The notes: generated by a model from the sequence alone, not told the origin. Shown: positions 23,480 to 34,682, counted from the first letter of the stretch. The stretch is 64,000 nt of DNA from Cordilura impudica (GCA_963682025.1 OY821519.1:5462668-5526667); one strand, 5' to 3'. Numbers and translations are program-made.

Positions 23480-23889
23480 TTCATATCAGAAAAATTAAGA
23501 TTACAGTTCGAGGTTTTTTCTCAGCTGGATGATATAGAGAACCATACACATCGTCGCAATAAGAATCCGAGTCTGAAGAATACAGAAATTCAGGTTCCCT
23601 TTCTGACTCTTCTTCGGTTTCGTCATCTTCATGCAAGTTCTTGCTCCACCAACAAACTTCCGCGAGAACAGTACCGGGAGTGTTTTTTCCTCGGTATCCG
23701 CAATTTTTTTTTTATTAAAATGTGTTTTCAAGATGAAAAAAAAAAAACAATATAAAACTTTACCTCATTTCAAACGGTATAGCAACTTGATGGTAACGTT
23801 CTCCTTGTTCATCTGATTCAGTGGCCAGCTGCTGACTGAAGTAGTCTACGTGATGTTGTAAATAATAATGATCAGCGACATGTTGACAC
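23480..23889 (-). pseudogene. Fragment of an element-A-type gene with intron
   Basis: On the minus strand 23889-23783 reads CQHVADHYYLQHHVDYFSQQ, LATESDEQGERYHQVAIPFE and M, then GAG|GTAAAG looks like a splice donor. After about 70 bp the frame YRGKNTPGTVLAEVCWWSKN, LHEDDETEEESEREPEFLYS continues to about 23500. DEQGERYHQ next to RYRGK matches the EEQGERFHQ ... RYQGQ block of element A, so this is a C-terminal fragment of a related family. The acceptor reads GG instead of AG, so it is probably dead. No arms recognised. Confidence 0.7.
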
Positions 23890-23959
23890 CTTTTTTTTTT
23901 CCAAAATTAGAACCTTCAGAAAATCAACTTTTTTATTTCTGAATAAATCGATTATGAAG

Positions 23960-24190
23960 TTAAAACAACGACGTAACGTGATGCATCGTGACGTGACAGG
24001 ACCCAGATGAACTCGACATAAATTATGTAACGTAATATAAAGAAAACATTCGTAAAGTTACGTAACGTTACTCGACACCCGAGTATAATATTTGAAACAA
24101 AAATTATTACAATTAACGTGACGTAACATTACGGATCGTGACGTAACTTTACGTAACATTACGTAATGAAAGGTAACGGTAACTTAAAAC
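23960..24190. repeat. Cluster of ACGTAA / TTACGT motifs
   Basis: A dense, irregular cluster: GACGTAACGTGATGC, CGTGACGTGACAGG, TGTAACGTAATAT, GTTACGTAACGTTACTCG, CGTGACGTAACATTACGG, GTGACGTAACTTTACGTAAC, ATTACGTAATGAAAGGTAAC. Many are near-palindromic. It lies directly beside the transposase fragment at 23.5-23.9 kb and could be subterminal binding-site repeats of that element, though this is inference. Confidence 0.7.
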
Positions 24191-24727
24191 AAAATACCAG
24201 TTGTTTCAAAATATCAATGAATACAAGCAAAAACAATTAAAATAAATTAAAAATTACCATTTTATACGGAAAATTTAGTGGTAGGTTCACATTTTCACTC
24301 CTAACTTTTGAACGCCTTGAACCTGTACAGGAATATACCAAACCATCTTTGTAAAATCGGGCAATGGGTATTGCGTTTTCGCGCTGTGATCACATCACAT
24401 ATGATGCGGGGTGAAACAAAATACACCAATTTTGCATAGAAAATGTATCAAAAAGTGTTGTAAAGGTGGAATTAAAACCTCATTGAGAATAAAAATTAAT
24501 AGATTTCAATATTTTAGGCCTAAAGTGTTTAATTCTAATTGTTTAGTTTATACATTTATTCACTTTATTGGATGAAATATAAAAAAAATCTAACAATTTG
24601 CCTCAAAATAACTTCAAACCGCTATAAAAAAGCAATGCGAGCTATTCTCCCTCCCGTTGGTCCCATTTGGGAAACTTTCGATGACCCAAAATTTGTTGCA
24701 CAGTGTTATATTATTTTTTCAATAAAT
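24191..24727. other. AT-rich spacer, no gene seen
   Basis: No coding frame. CGGGCAATGGGTATTGCG and ATGATGCGGGGTGAAAC are the only GC-richer islands, with no match elsewhere in the window. Confidence 0.35.
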
Positions 24728-25054
24728 TTTTTATGAAATTTATGAATATTTAAATGTGCCTAAAGGTATGCTAATCAATTTTGGCAATTCACAATTCAAC
24801 ACGAGGTGTTGATATGCAATTTAAAGCATTCGCATTAACAGGGAGTAACGAATTATTATAAATATTTTATTTTACTTAATTATATTTAATATTTAATATA
24901 TTTTTAAGACAGATTAAAAACAAATTTTGTTATTCTCAGCTTCTCCTCCATACGAACTATAACTACGTCAATTTTCACAATCCTCCCTGCCTCCATGTTG
25001 CTCAAAAAGGGAACTAAAAATTAACATTCACGTATTAATATATATATATGATTT
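24728..25054 (-). repeat. Dispersed repeat, same family as 18.0 and 59.3 kb
   Basis: Inverse of 59285-59520: shared CTAAAGGTATGCTAATCAAT, GCATTCGCATTAACAGGGAG, TAACGAATTATTATAAATAT, and CTTCTCCTCCATACGAACTA against the 59.3 kb copy. No gene. Confidence 0.75.
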
Positions 25055-25325
25055 TTTTTCATATTGGCTCTTTTTATATTTATTTCGTGATGAAGTTGAA
25101 AAAGGTGTGGCAATATCATTCTAAGTTAGTGTGACAAATACAATGACCACAATAACAATAACAACTATAGTTATGATACACAAACTCCAAAGTTTTATAT
25201 AACAAAAATAACAGGAAGAGCATAGAAAAATCATATTTTTCAAGATTTTTTTTTGCACTCTCTTTAAATCTCGGGATATGTTAAAATTAATTTTATGATT
25301 TCGGTAGCAACCTGCTCGGGATTTT

Positions 25326-25516
25326 TTTTTATGCCCTATATCATCATGTGGTTTGGGTATAATGACTTTGTGCTGCTATTTGTAACTACCAAAAATATTT
25401 GACCTAGACCCTTCTTTTATTATACCGATCGACTCAGAATAACTTTCTTTTCAGAATCACTTTCTGAGCCGTCCGTCCGTCCATCCGTCTGTATGTCCAT
25501 GTAAAATTTATAATCA
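25326..25516 (-). repeat. DINE-1-like family 1, inverted 3' fragment
   Basis: Inverted tail: ATGCCCTATATCATCATGTG, GGGTATAATGACTTTGTGCT, CGATCGACTCAGAATAACTT and the CCGTCCGTCCGTCCATCC microsatellite. It ends at TAATCAAA, abutting a family 2 start. Confidence 0.85.
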
Positions 25517-25518
25517 AA

Positions 25519-25690
25519 CAAGTAAGAGTGCTACATTCGGCTGTGCCGAATTTTTGATACCCTCCACCTCGGTTTGAGTACTGATGATAAATGTAAACAA
25601 AATTTTGGAAAAATATGCATGCATTTCCAATATGCATGCGTTTCCGGTTATACGACATAACTTCTCGTTTAATTATTTTTTGCTAATTAA
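25519..25690 (+). repeat. DINE-1-like family 2, 5' end
   Basis: It starts CAAGTAAGAGTGCTACATTC with the hairpin ATTCGGCTGTGCCGAAT, then GATACCCTCCACCTC. It shares the CAAGTAAG start and a short 5' hairpin with family 1, but the sequences differ. The matching 3' ends are at 31986-32806 and 34636-34682. Confidence 0.7.
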
Positions 25691-26007
25691 ATAGCTCGAC
25701 CTAACCTCCATTGCAAAGGTAATGGTTGTGTAGGGTGGCTATATGCATTAAATCGTGCTTTTTTGGCTTTTAAGGTCGGATGGAGTAGCAAAATAATAAC
25801 CGAAAAAAGCTCTCTCAACTTTTTTTTCAAAAAAATATTGCCATATTTGGAAAACATAGAGAATAAATTTATAATAATAAATAATCAAATTAGGGATGCC
25901 AAACGCAAAAAACCAAATATCGCAAAAATTTTAAATAAAATAATTTGTTATTTTTATTTTCTGAAGAATTTCAAATATTCATCCAAAAAAAATTGTGAAA
26001 ATTTATA
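25691..26007. other. AT-rich spacer
   Basis: No gene supported; the single open frame here is low-complexity Asn/Lys/Ile. Confidence 0.35.
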
Positions 26008-26306
26008 TATATTATTATTATTATTATTATTAATTTTTTATTAATGAAAATCCTAATGTAACAAGATTTAAAATCTTATAAAACAACATTAGTCATAACA
26101 AATTAATTTTCAATAAGAAGAATGTAAGTAAGTTTAATTTATAATTAAAATTAGAAGAATAATATAAAATAAAATATAATATAAAATATATAAAAAATAT
26201 AATAAAAATGTAAAAATAAAGTGTAAAAATATCCTGCACAGCAGGTAAAAATTATATAGAAATTAAAATTAAAATAACTAAAGAAATTAAAATGAAGTAT
26301 TAAAAA

Positions 26307-28228
26307 TCAATTGAGAAAAAGTTTAAAAAGTTCTTTCTTAAATGATGTTGTATTTGATATTTTGTGAAGTTGATTATTTAAATTATGTAACGAGTTCCAA
26401 AGACGTATGCCATTTACAAAAAAGTGTCTTTCGGATATTAGTCTATTGTACAATATTGGTAACAGTTATTACGGTTAGATCTTGTAAATAATAATCGCTC
26501 GAAAAGGTAAACGGGTTCTTTAGTGAAAATAATTTTATGAACCATAAGTAAAGTTCTAAATTTAAGATAGTCTTCAAATGAAATGCCATAAATTTTATTT
26601 AGAAAAGCGGAGATACTATCATATTTGCGTAAACCATAAACATATCTAACTACACTTTTAAAGACGCGTGTAAGTTTACCCATGTCTGCACTATCACAAC
26701 CTGACAACAATTCACAACCATATAAAAGCGTAGGTAAGATAAACGATTTTGCAAGAACAAATCTAATTTTCTGCGGTGTGAAGTACTGAGAAGACCAAAG
26801 ACTACGGAGAATACTATAAACTTTTCCAGAAGCTTTGTTAATTTGATCATTCCACGTTAGGGTATTATTAAAAATCATTCCAAGGTTTTTAGCATTCGCA
26901 ACGTAGGCGATATCCACTCCATTAATACTAACTTTCGGAAGACAAGTGGTATCATATATCTTTTTAAAAATAACAAGGTACTGAGATTTTTTCGGATTTA
27001 AGGTAAGACAATTCAACCTAGTCCATTCAAATACGTGGTTCAGTTCAGTATTCAGGTTCTGTACACAATTTTCCACATCTCGTACGTTACATGATGTGTA
27101 TAACTGAACGTCGTCAGCGTACATGTGCATTTGGCATGAATTAATTACGCGTGGTAGATCATTTATGTAAATAGAAAACAAAAGAGGGCCAAGTATAGAC
27201 CCCTGCGGAACACCCCTACTTAAAGGCGCAGAGGTAGACGACTTGTCTTTAGAGACAACTAATTGCTCTCTATTCCGAAGGTAAGAGCTAATCAATTTAG
27301 AGGAGGTTTCAGAAAAACCAAAAATATGTTTAAGCTTTTTAACAAGAATATCATGGTCCACTGAGTCAAAAGCTTTAGAGTGGTCCAATAAAGTCAAAAA
27401 AGCAATATTACCACTGTCAACGATATAACGAAGATCTTCCGATACATCAATTAAAGTAGTGATACACCCTCTATTCCTGCGAAAACCAGATTGCTTAGAT
27501 GATAAAAGATTATTATTGGATATGTGTTCATTCATTTGTTTGCTCATAATTTTTTCGAAAACTTTCGAAAGAAAAGGAAGTGCGGAAATTGGCCTATATT
27601 CTTTATTAGATTTCGGCAAGGGAATTACTTTTGCCCATTTCCACAAATCAGGGAAAATAGATTTTGTAAAAATAGTGTTAAAAATATGAGTGATATAGGG
27701 TAAAACCTGTGGTAAAGTAGCTTTAATAAATATTGGATTCATGCCGTCTAGACCAATTGATTTTGACTTTATGGAAAGAAAAGCTTCCAGAACATCCTCC
27801 TGGTTAACGCAGGAAAAACTAAATAAAGAATCCAGATTGCAATCTGGTAGATTTGCATAAGAGTCAGAACGAAGAGGAGTTAAGTCGTTTGAAGTAAATT
27901 GTCTATTCAATTCATTTAGTTCAAAAGTGGAAATATTTACCGATTCACTTTCATCTTTATAACCAATTTTCTTTATCTCTTTCCACATATTTTTAGTATC
28001 CATAGCCTCTGAAAATACACGACTATAATAGCGTTGCTTAGCTAACTTTACTTCCCTAGTAACAGATCTACGTAGTGATTTAAAAATTTCATTTGACTGT
28101 GTAGTTTTATATCTTTTCCACTTATCGTAAGCAGAATTTCTTTTAACTATTAAATCACAAATATTTTGATTTAACAGTTTTCTTTCTAACCGGTACGTAT
28201 TTGTCGTATAGGTATGTGGTAGCTTCAT
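26307..28228 (-). CDS. LINE ORF2, reverse transcriptase domain, frameshifted
   Basis: Real coding starts near 28160 (the 28228 ATG is out of frame with the endonuclease). RT blocks: SIGLDGMNPIFIKATLPQVL, KWAKVIPLPKSNKEYRPISA, LLSSKQSGFRRNRGCITTLI, FLTLLDHSKAFDSVDHDIL (motif A), GVPQGSILGPLLFSIYINDL (motif B), MHMYADDVQLYTSC (motif C with both Asp), then LNPKKSQYLV and NAKNLGMIFNNTLTW. The annotated frame ends at 26438, but coding continues in another frame as SERHFFVNGIRLWNSLHNLN ... FKKELFKLFLN to a stop at 26307, so there is a second frameshift near 26440. The catalytic motifs are intact, but the protein cannot be made whole without correction. Confidence 0.88.
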
Positions 28229-29093
28229 AAAAAAAGGATATCTGTTGGTTTAAATCAGGATTACTGTAGATACTGGTCCAATTGATTATATTAATTTCAT
28301 TTAAAAGAGCATCATAGTTAATATTCTTGTAATCCCGAAAAGTAATATGCTGTGGTTTTTCATGTTTAAAATAAGGAAGGTTAAAGGTCATATATATGAC
28401 GTCATGTTTTGAGAAATTAGGAGAAGAAAACTGGTCATGCACAAGAACTTTTCTAATATCTGAGACAAAGAACACGTCAATAAGGGTACTACTCATTGAA
28501 GTAAAGTGAGTGGGAATAGTAGTGTTTACAGCTGTAAGCCCAATCGGTTGGAAAAGTGAAATTAGATCAGAATCAATGAGCAAATTTCCATTTAGGTCTC
28601 CAGAAAGAATAATATCACTATAAGATAAACAATTTTCATCTAACATATTAACAACCGGAGAAATATCTAGTGAATCATTAGGCCTATATAAAACACCTAT
28701 GAGACATTTGCTTACGTCACAAGGAAGTTCATTAAATACAAAATCATATTCTTCATCGATAGATTTGCAAACAAATCGAGAACGTAATTGTTTCTTGACA
28801 TACATTGCAACGCCTCCAGCACGTTTACCAGTATTCCTATCAGCTCTAAATAAATCGTAGCCGTCTAATTTGACCTGAAAGTTTTTTATCTTATTCGGAT
28901 TGAACCATGTTTCAGATATACAAATTACATCAATTCCTGAGTTTTCAAAAATGTATCGAAATTCATCAAATTTACAAAAAAGACTTTGAGCATTTAAGTG
29001 ACAAATTTTTAAACCTTCCTTTTGTTTACCAATTATACGAATCATAGAATGAGTGTTGTATTTGGAACTCGACCGAATATTAGAAGAAGTCAT
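28155..29093 (-). CDS. LINE ORF2, apurinic-like endonuclease domain
   Basis: This is the N-terminal part of ORF2. Endonuclease/exonuclease/phosphatase motifs are in order: LKICHLNAQSLFCKFDEF (catalytic Asn region), DVICISETWF (catalytic Glu), YDLFRADRNTGKRAGGVAMY, LIGVLYRPN, ILSGDLNGNLL (catalytic Asp-x-Asn), TLIDVFFVS and SPNFSKHDVIYM (terminal His). It would nick target DNA for target-primed reverse transcription. The frame ends KKTVKSKYL at 28155, where a frameshift with small loss separates it from the RT frame, which resumes DLIVKRNSAYDKWKRYKTTQ. ORF2 is otherwise open, so this is a recent or single lesion. Confidence 0.88.
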   Translation of the reverse strand: MTSSNIRSSSKYNTHSMIRIIGKQKEGLKICHLNAQSLFCKFDEFRYIFENSGIDVICISETWFNPNKIKNFQVKLDGYDLFRADRNTGKRAGGVAMYVKKQLRSRFVCKSIDEEYDFVFNELPCDVSKCLIGVLYRPNDSLDISPVVNMLDENCLSYSDIILSGDLNGNLLIDSDLISLFQPIGLTAVNTTIPTHFTSMSSTLIDVFFVSDIRKVLVHDQFSSPNFSKHDVIYMTFNLPYFKHEKPQHITFRDYKNINYDALLNEINIINWTSIYSNPDLNQQISFFYEATTYLYDKYVPVRKKTVKSKYL

Positions 29094-29242
29094 AATAAAG
29101 TATTAAGCAAATAGCAACATCAAATAAGAAATACTCAAAAAATTTAAAATAAAAAGGCATAATAAAAAGGAGAGATATAAAAAAAATACAAAAATAAAAA
29201 TAGGTTATGGAAATAATTACGACAGTTTTAAATTTTAAAATA

Positions 29243-29867
29243 TTACTGGCGAAACCCTTCTACTACAGAAACTGGAAAGTTGTCACGTGTGTTTTTCGAT
29301 GTTTCGATATTTTCCAGAAAATGCACATTCTCCACACAAAACGCACTATCGGACTTAGAGCGTTTGGCATAAATACGGCCACGGCGAGTGTAAACTGATG
29401 AGAGTAGTTTTTTCCGTTTTAACTTAATTGCTTCCTTAAGAAGATTGTGGTTAAATCTGGTTAGAGCTTCATTTATATAGAATGGTTCATTAGAATCAAA
29501 ACCAGCATGGCAAAGGCGCAGAAGGTCTTCAGAGTTACGACGAAAAACAGCAGCTTGCTTCAAAATATAATTTTTCTCCTGAGCTGATGACAATTTTATG
29601 GCAATAGCAGGATCAATAACGTTATCATTTTTACTATTGTTTCGAGAGTTTTGAAGACGAGTTATTTTAATTATATTTGGAACAGTTGCATTAATGGTCT
29701 CACAAATATTCATAAATGTAGTCTGTAAGTTTTCATTTTCATAGGATGGAATGCCGTGAATTCGTATCTCATTAGCGACTTTAGTATTTTCTTGCTTGTC
29801 CAAAGATCGCTTTAAGGTATCAATTTCATTTTTAAGGTCAACAATAAAATTCTCATCAAATTGCGTT
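29243..29867 (-). CDS. LINE ORF1-like protein, partial N-terminus
   Basis: The ATG-initiated frame (29803) gives 186 residues, but the frame is open upstream to about 29867 with FDENFIVDLKNEIDTLKRSL, a heptad-like coiled-coil stretch. That suggests the natural N-terminus is lost by 5' truncation. It then reads VANEIRIHGIPSYENENLQ, resembling the start of L1-ORF1/baculovirus-FP-type nucleic-acid-binding domains, and later FYINEALTRFNHNLLKEAIK and KLLSSVYTRRGRIYAKRSK, the conserved C-terminal basic region. Its likely role is as an RNA-binding chaperone of the retrotransposon particle. ORF2 begins 149 bp downstream. Identification rests on these blocks plus position. Confidence 0.75.
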
Positions 29868-30024
29868 TATTTATGTAACAATTTTTATGTTCGCAATTCT
29901 TAAATATCATTTGACGTTTTCTAAAATTCATTGAATTTAAATTAATGTTTTCTGTAGTCCGATTCTGTAGATTTCAACGATCCGACAATGGCAAAATATA
30001 TCGACAGCTATTGTTGTTTGCACT

Positions 30025-30524
30025 AAAAGTGCTATTACACGATGTGTTTTTTACATATGTACTGTCACTTTTTTTATCCATATGAAATTCCTCATGTCTG
30101 TCAAAATTGTCTTTTACACACGATTCATAATTTTTGCTATCACACGTGCGTATGTATTTCCGTATGACATAACCTCTAAATGTAAACAATAGATGATTTA
30201 ATTTGTGAATTTACAAAAATTTATTGTTAAAAAAAAAAATTATATATTTATTAATTGTTAATTAATATTAAATAATTTATTTTTCTTTCAATATTAATCT
30301 TTATAATTTACTCTGTTTTTCTTTCGCCACAAGCAGTGTTGTATTTTCATATGTTTGTCATGCAAAAATAGAACCTGTTCTAATTGAAAAATGTATATGT
30401 GAATTTCCTCATGTATTGTACATAAGCAATGTTTCATATGTATCACACGATGTGTACAACTTGTGTTGTGGGAAAATTTGACAGTACATATGTAAAAAAC
30501 ACATCATGTAATAGCACCTTAAGG
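30025..30524. mobile_element. MITE-like element, ~43-bp inverted ends
   Basis: The left end AAGTGCTATTACACGATGTG, then TTTTTTACATATGTACTGTC, pairs with the inverse at 30484-30524 (AAGGTGCTATTACATGATGT inverted). The internal segments (ACACGATTCATAATTTTTGC; ATGTATCACACGATGTGTAC) also carry repeats of the end motif ACACGATGTG. There is no gene and the target duplication is not clear. Confidence 0.7.
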
Positions 30525-31985
30525 ATTAAGTGATTCACTAAGTACATACATCTTAACGACAGTCGACAAATCTATTTTTCTATTTATTTAAATTGTAAAC
30601 GAGTGGCATCTCTGTCAAAATAAGCGAAAAACACAAAGAAGAATAGAAAAAACAAATTACTTCATGTTTGACAGGATGATTTTATGTTTATGTTTAATAT
30701 CTCGATTTTTTTACTAATATTTCTGTGTATTTATTTGAAAATTAAATAATGAATTGAATATGCTATTTAATTTTTTTATTTATATAAAAAAGTTTTTGTA
30801 ATAAAAGCAAAATATTTTCACTATTTTATGATTTTTATTTATGTATGACGACATTTCAACCTAAAAATTTAAGTTTTTATCGATTGAATAAACAACACAA
30901 AAATGGTTGTCGTTTAGATAACAACAACAGCTGACTTTAACAATAGCGAATATCGTTTAAAAATTTTACTGATAATTTTGCTTTTCTTTTTTTAACGATC
31001 CGATTATCGTTAAAAGAAGTTACTGAAAAGCTATTAATTTCTCCTGAATGCCAATATTTTTTTTTAATGTAAACATTTTATAAATGTAAACATATTTGGT
31101 GTTTTTTTTTGGAATTTGATGCAATTGTGTCTTCTAAATTTAAAATTATTATTTCCGACGTTTTGATATAATTTTCTGAAGTTCAATTAGTATTTTATAA
31201 TTTATAATTGGAAATTTTAATTCCAATTTTTAGAATTGATATTTTCTAAAATTTGAATGGAAAATTTGAAAAGTGCAATTTTGTATTTATGTGAATAATA
31301 CTGCTTTAGTAATTATAAACAATTTTTAAAAATTTGATATAATTGCAGTCAGATATTTTGTAGGTAAAGCAGGATAATAATTCTCTATAACTATGTAGAA
31401 CTGTTTTGAAAGCAAAAAACTCATTGATGAACTCGGTAACTCTATTTTATAAAGACAACAAAAAGTTAATATGCCAAACTTATGTTCATATCTGTTAAAG
31501 AATAATGAAAAAACGTATGAAATAAAAGACCAGCCCGTGTATACTCTTAACATTGTTCTGTGTGATATCTATTTGAAAATATTGACATTCATATTAAAAT
31601 AGAAACAACTATTGCAAAGCTAATTAGAACAAAAATTGTGGCGCCATCTACTGCGGCATAGTCACGCTGAGAAAATGAAGTGACACTCTGTTAATGCAAC
31701 AGAAATGTATTTTCCCCACAACAAAATATTGCAGAATTTTATGTTAATAAAATAATATACCGATTTATTTCTAACATGCAGTTGTTATGGATATACATAT
31801 ATAGAATATATGTATATTATTTGCATTATTTAATATGTTTATGTAAATATTACACACAAAAAATACAACATAAAACGTTATTTTGGTGTTTTTCTCTTTA
31901 AATAAATTTATACATAAAATTTTTTTTTTGTTAAATTTACATTGTTTTTTTTTTTATTAACAACTAGGTATTTTAGCATTATTTA
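30525..31985. other. AT-rich region, no gene seen
   Basis: No coding frame or recognised repeat. Short GC-richer islands are ATTGTGGCGCCATCTACTGC near 31635 and TCGTTTAGATAACAACAACAGC near 30910. It may be non-repetitive host DNA. Confidence 0.4.
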
Positions 31986-32806
31986 CTTTAGATGTTGGTG
32001 AATTTTTACTCCCTTTATATTAACTCGTAATGTCTGCTTGTCGAAAAAATTTTGGATCGATTTTAACTCCTTTCCCGTGACCCAATCGATCTGAAACTTT
32101 GCAAACATGCTCATGGCAATGACAGAAATGATCTAGTAGTGATGCCAAAACAATGAAAACTTTTGAATTTTTCTACCAGAGTTGATAAAAAAATGTACAA
32201 AGGGTTAGTTTTTATTATATTATTACCACAACGACCACAAAAACAACAAGTCCAGCTTTGTCAACAATACAACATTTAGAATAACAACAAGAACAATATA
32301 GAAACATCATATTTTTCATCTTTTTTTTTACTTTTTCAGAGATTTCCCTGGACCTGATCCACCGATTTTAATGATTTTTGAAATAGAAATCTTCCCATGA
32401 ATTTGTTGAATCATTCTCACTTAAAATGATCGCCTTAGCTGTCCTATTGAGGGCGTGATCGTGACAAGAACAACATAGAAAATTATATTTTTTCAAGACT
32501 TTTTTTAGTTCTTTATTCAAATCTCGGGCCCTAATTGACCGATTTGGATGATTTCAAACAGCAAACTTCTCAGGACGTTAATGAATCATTTTTTATGTCA
32601 ACGAGCACCCTAGCTGCCCGATTGAGGCCGTCATCGTGATTTCCACAGACGGACAGACGGACATACGGACATCGCTATATCAACTCCAGCTGTTATAAGG
32701 ATCACAAATATATATATTTTATGGGGTCCAAAATTTTTTTTCTAATTATTACAAACGGAATGACAAACTTATATATACCCTCTGCACACTGGAGTGGAGG
32801 GTATAA
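31986..32806 (+). repeat. DINE-1-like family 2, 3' portion
   Basis: It contains CCTTTCCCGTGACCCAATCG, two repeated segments with TTGATGATTT-type and TCCTATTGAGGGCGTGATCG / CCCGATTGAGGCCGTCATCG, then ACAGACGGACAGACGGACAT, GGGGTCCAAAATTTT and the terminus ACTGGAGTGGAGGGTATAAC. The tail pairs with CTCCACC in the 5' end at 25519. No gene. Confidence 0.7.
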
Positions 32807-33412
32807 CTACAGGTCGCAAATATGAATATATTTTGATGAAATTTGGTATGTGAGCGCCATAGGATAAACGCTATTGAAATTGGTGAAATTCGGTCCATCT
32901 TCAGACCTAGTCCCCATATAAATGACCCTTTTGGAATCGACATAAGTTTCCATAAGATCCAAATTATCATATAGATCTCAGTCAAATCGGGTTTGTATGG
33001 GTTTATTATATCCATTAATCAGTAGTCCAAAAATCATCACTAAAGGACAACTCTTAGTCATAGCCCCCATATAGAGCTGCTCCCCGATCTTCACTTAAAT
33101 CTATCAAAAAGCAAAAATATTGCACAGATTTTTCTCAAAATTGGTTTGTATATACTTTTTCAAAAAATAAGTGACTTTACCAAATATGGTCGGGATCGGT
33201 CCATTTTTCAGCCTAGTGCCCATATAAATATAGCACCCGATATGAACTTTTTCATATCTGCAGCCAAAAAATTAATATTTTTGTTGTCAAATTTGGTTTA
33301 TTATGCTTATTTTCTATATCCAATTCATTGGACCGAAGAGCTAAGGTCTCTAAACCATAGTATAGGGTATCGTAGAGTCGGGCTAGACCGACTATAATTT
33401 TCTTACTTGTTT
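32807..33412 (-). repeat. DINE-1-like family 1, inverted copy lacking its 3' tail
   Basis: It begins TACAGGTCGCAAATATGAAT, abutting the family 2 terminus, and ends with the inverted start, GGGCTAGACCGACTATAATT and TTCTTACTTG. The (GGAC)n tract and tail are missing. Confidence 0.88.
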
Positions 33413-33843
33413 ATTGCTCGCTTAGGTATTTTGGCGGCTTACAATTTTTTAATTTTTTGTATAAAATTTAAAGTATGTAATTCAATGTAATTCAATTTAA
33501 TTATTCTTAAAATTATAATAATGTAGTATACAATTATGAATAAAAAGTTCAGTCAATTTAGACTTTTCAACTTAGTTATATATATATATATATATAGAGT
33601 AATATGATAACACAAGGGAACAAAATTTAAATTTTGGTGTTGAATGGAACTTTGTTGCAATTTTTTACTAATTTATGGTCGCTGCTTTCAAATCTAATCT
33701 CAATATTTCTCCATTTTTAAGTTACAGGTACTAATCGTATTTTTGGCGTTTTTCAAAACGGGAAAAATATAAAATTAAGGAAAAAGTCTTTAAAATTAAA
33801 AAAAGTTTAAACAAAAACGGGAAAAGTTTGTGGTTAAAGTTTA
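33413..33843. other. AT-rich spacer with (TA)n
   Basis: A TATATATATATATATATATA tract near 33577-33597; no gene. Confidence 0.45.
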
Positions 33844-34547
33844 TTAGTTAAAGGCATAAATAATGTATGTGCCGATATGAAGAATATTCACAGCAATAAG
33901 AAAAATTTTCTGTGATGAGATTAGTTTTATCCTTAGCGTGCAGGATTTTAGAAAGCGTATGAGGAGCTTATTCTGCATAACATGTAAACGTTTCAAATGA
34001 AAATCTGATACTGATAGCAGGAGCAGCTTAAAATAAAATTGCATGAAATGTAATTTTCTATTAATAAACGGATACATTATTCTTGTAGTTTCGTCAATTT
34101 TATTTATATTATGATTAAAATGTTCATCAACACCGAGATATTTAACCTTTGCTTCCCACGGACTTCACCCTGTCAACTATAATATTATGTTGCGGTAAGA
34201 AGCAGTCCTTTCTTTTTCTTGAGAAGCATATTGATTTGATTTTTAAAGGGTTAACCCTATTTTTCCATTTTTTACAGTAATTCATAATATTATCTACAGA
34301 CATTTGAAGTCGGTAAACGAGGAAAAATTATACATAAAAATATTAAAAAAATTAAAGAAATGCATGAACTTTGAGGACAGAGGACATCAATAATATCATA
34401 CTCTTCAGAAAATGTATCACCAATACGAGCTCTACATGAGTGAGATATATATAAACTTTTGATTAGCTCTGTTGTGGGTATATATAATCCTATGCCAGAA
34501 CGAGTCAAATGCATATTTTACATCTAACAACACCATGGCCATAGATT
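33844..34547 (-). pseudogene. Jockey-like reverse transcriptase fragment
   Basis: Minus strand. 34547-34300 in shifting frames contains MAMVLLDVKYAFDSFWHRII (RT motif A region) and RARIGDTFSEEYDII. After a gap that removes the YADD block come NIMNYCKKWKNRVNPLKIKS, ICFSRKRKDCFLPQHN, then KYLGVDEHFNHNINKI and RMYPFINRKLHFMQFYFKLL, LKRLHVMQNKLLIRFLK. This is the order seen in Jockey-type LINE RTs of insects. It is truncated at both ends, has several frameshifts, and the catalytic motif is lost. Confidence 0.7.
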
Positions 34548-34635
34548 ATTTAATTCCCATTTTTACCTTGTATTTGAATGTATTTAACATTAAAACTATA
34601 TATTTGTGTATCCCTAACGCATCTTAGAATTCTCC

Positions 34636-34682
34636 GAAAATTAATATATACGCTCTGTACACTGGTACGAAGGTTATAATAA
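34636..34682 (+). repeat. DINE-1-like family 2, terminal fragment
   Basis: TTAATATATACGCTCTGTAC then ACTGGTACGAAGGTTATAAT resembles the family 2 3' end at 32769-32806. Confidence 0.6.

Larger units (their letters stand above)
26008..29867 (-). mobile_element. Non-LTR retrotransposon, near full length
   Basis: Minus-strand order: ORF1 (29867-29243), ORF2 endonuclease then reverse transcriptase (29093 to 26307), an AT-rich 3' UTR and a short (TAA)n tract (minus strand, about 26011-26035) as the probable 3' terminus. There is no RNase H or gag-knuckle region. Layout and motifs fit the Jockey/CR1 side of the LINE tree; the exact clade is unsure. The 5' end is probably truncated within ORF1. No target duplication was found. 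Confidence 0.85.
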
